Below the pieces are notes generated by a model. The model was not told the origin of the DNA. It ran no database searches and saw only the letters and a list, made by a program, of their open reading frames with translations. A DNA stretch of 5,897 nucleotides from an uncultured Dysgonomonas sp. (lineage in GTDB: Bacteria; Bacteroidota; Bacteroidia; Bacteroidales; Dysgonomonadaceae): the NCBI GenBank assembly GCA_937875275.1, contig CALNCC010000142.1, positions 1 through 5,897 on the forward strand. The letters run 5' to 3'. Position numbers and translations under genes: made by a program. This document shows positions 5,851 to 5,897 of the stretch, in pieces (position 1 is the first letter of the stretch; every line of letters begins with the position of its first letter).

Positions 5851-5897
5851 ATGGAACTATATATTTCAATAATAGGGGCGATAGTAGCTATTGGTGT
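5851..5897 (+). CDS. N-terminus of a probable membrane protein, cut by the window edge
   Basis: An open frame starts at ATG 5851 and runs off the end after 15 full codons, reading MELYISIIGAIVAIG. The stretch is hydrophobic and small-residue-rich like a first transmembrane helix. A consensus -7 box lies a short distance upstream and the bases before the ATG are AT-rich, as is normal for Bacteroidota starts. Too little is visible to name a family. Confidence 0.45.
   Translation, partial: MELYISIIGAIVAIG

Overview
The window looks like chromosomal DNA from a member of the Bacteroidota, probably the order Bacteroidales (a Dysgonomonas- or Parabacteroides-like organism would fit, but the genus cannot be fixed from this sequence). 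The reasons are an AT-rich composition, no Shine-Dalgarno-like GGAGG ahead of the starts, promoter-like sequences of the Bacteroidota type (TAnnTTTG -7 box), and families typical of or restricted to this phylum (DUF4468, DUF5606, a LysM-tailed glucosaminidase, a B/A-ordered methionine sulfoxide reductase fusion).

Layout. The left two thirds (16-4065) is read on the + strand. It holds a secreted cell-wall glucosaminidase with two C-terminal LysM repeats, then a 101-bp gap with a plausible promoter, then a tight three-gene unit. That unit is a secreted DUF4468 protein whose C-terminal half resembles a flavin-reductase split barrel, a cytosolic YdfG-like short-chain dehydrogenase that overlaps it by 4 bp (ATGA), and a secreted family 43 glycoside hydrolase 11 bp further on. 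A 13-bp perfect-stem terminator (4081-4114) closes the unit. The right part (4168-5568) is on the - strand and converges on that terminator: a small DUF5606 protein with its own promoter, and upstream of it a bifunctional MsrB-MsrA protein. A divergent 282-bp intergenic region follows, and the last 47 bp are the start of another + strand gene, apparently a membrane protein.

How the genes work together. The glucosaminidase is cell-wall maintenance. MsrBA repairs both diastereomers of methionine sulfoxide in the cytosol. The DUF4468/SDR/GH43 unit is transcriptionally coherent but has no obvious single pathway: a redox-type periplasmic protein, a cytosolic NADP(H) reductase and an arabinofuranosidase-like glycosidase. 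There is no SusC/SusD pair, sigma/anti-sigma pair or hybrid two-component regulator here, so this is not a recognisable polysaccharide utilisation locus within the window. I see no mobile element, CRISPR array, tRNA or rRNA. The least ordinary items are the secreted DUF4468/flavin-reductase-like fusion and the overlapping inverted repeats ahead of msrBA; neither amounts to a clear new system.
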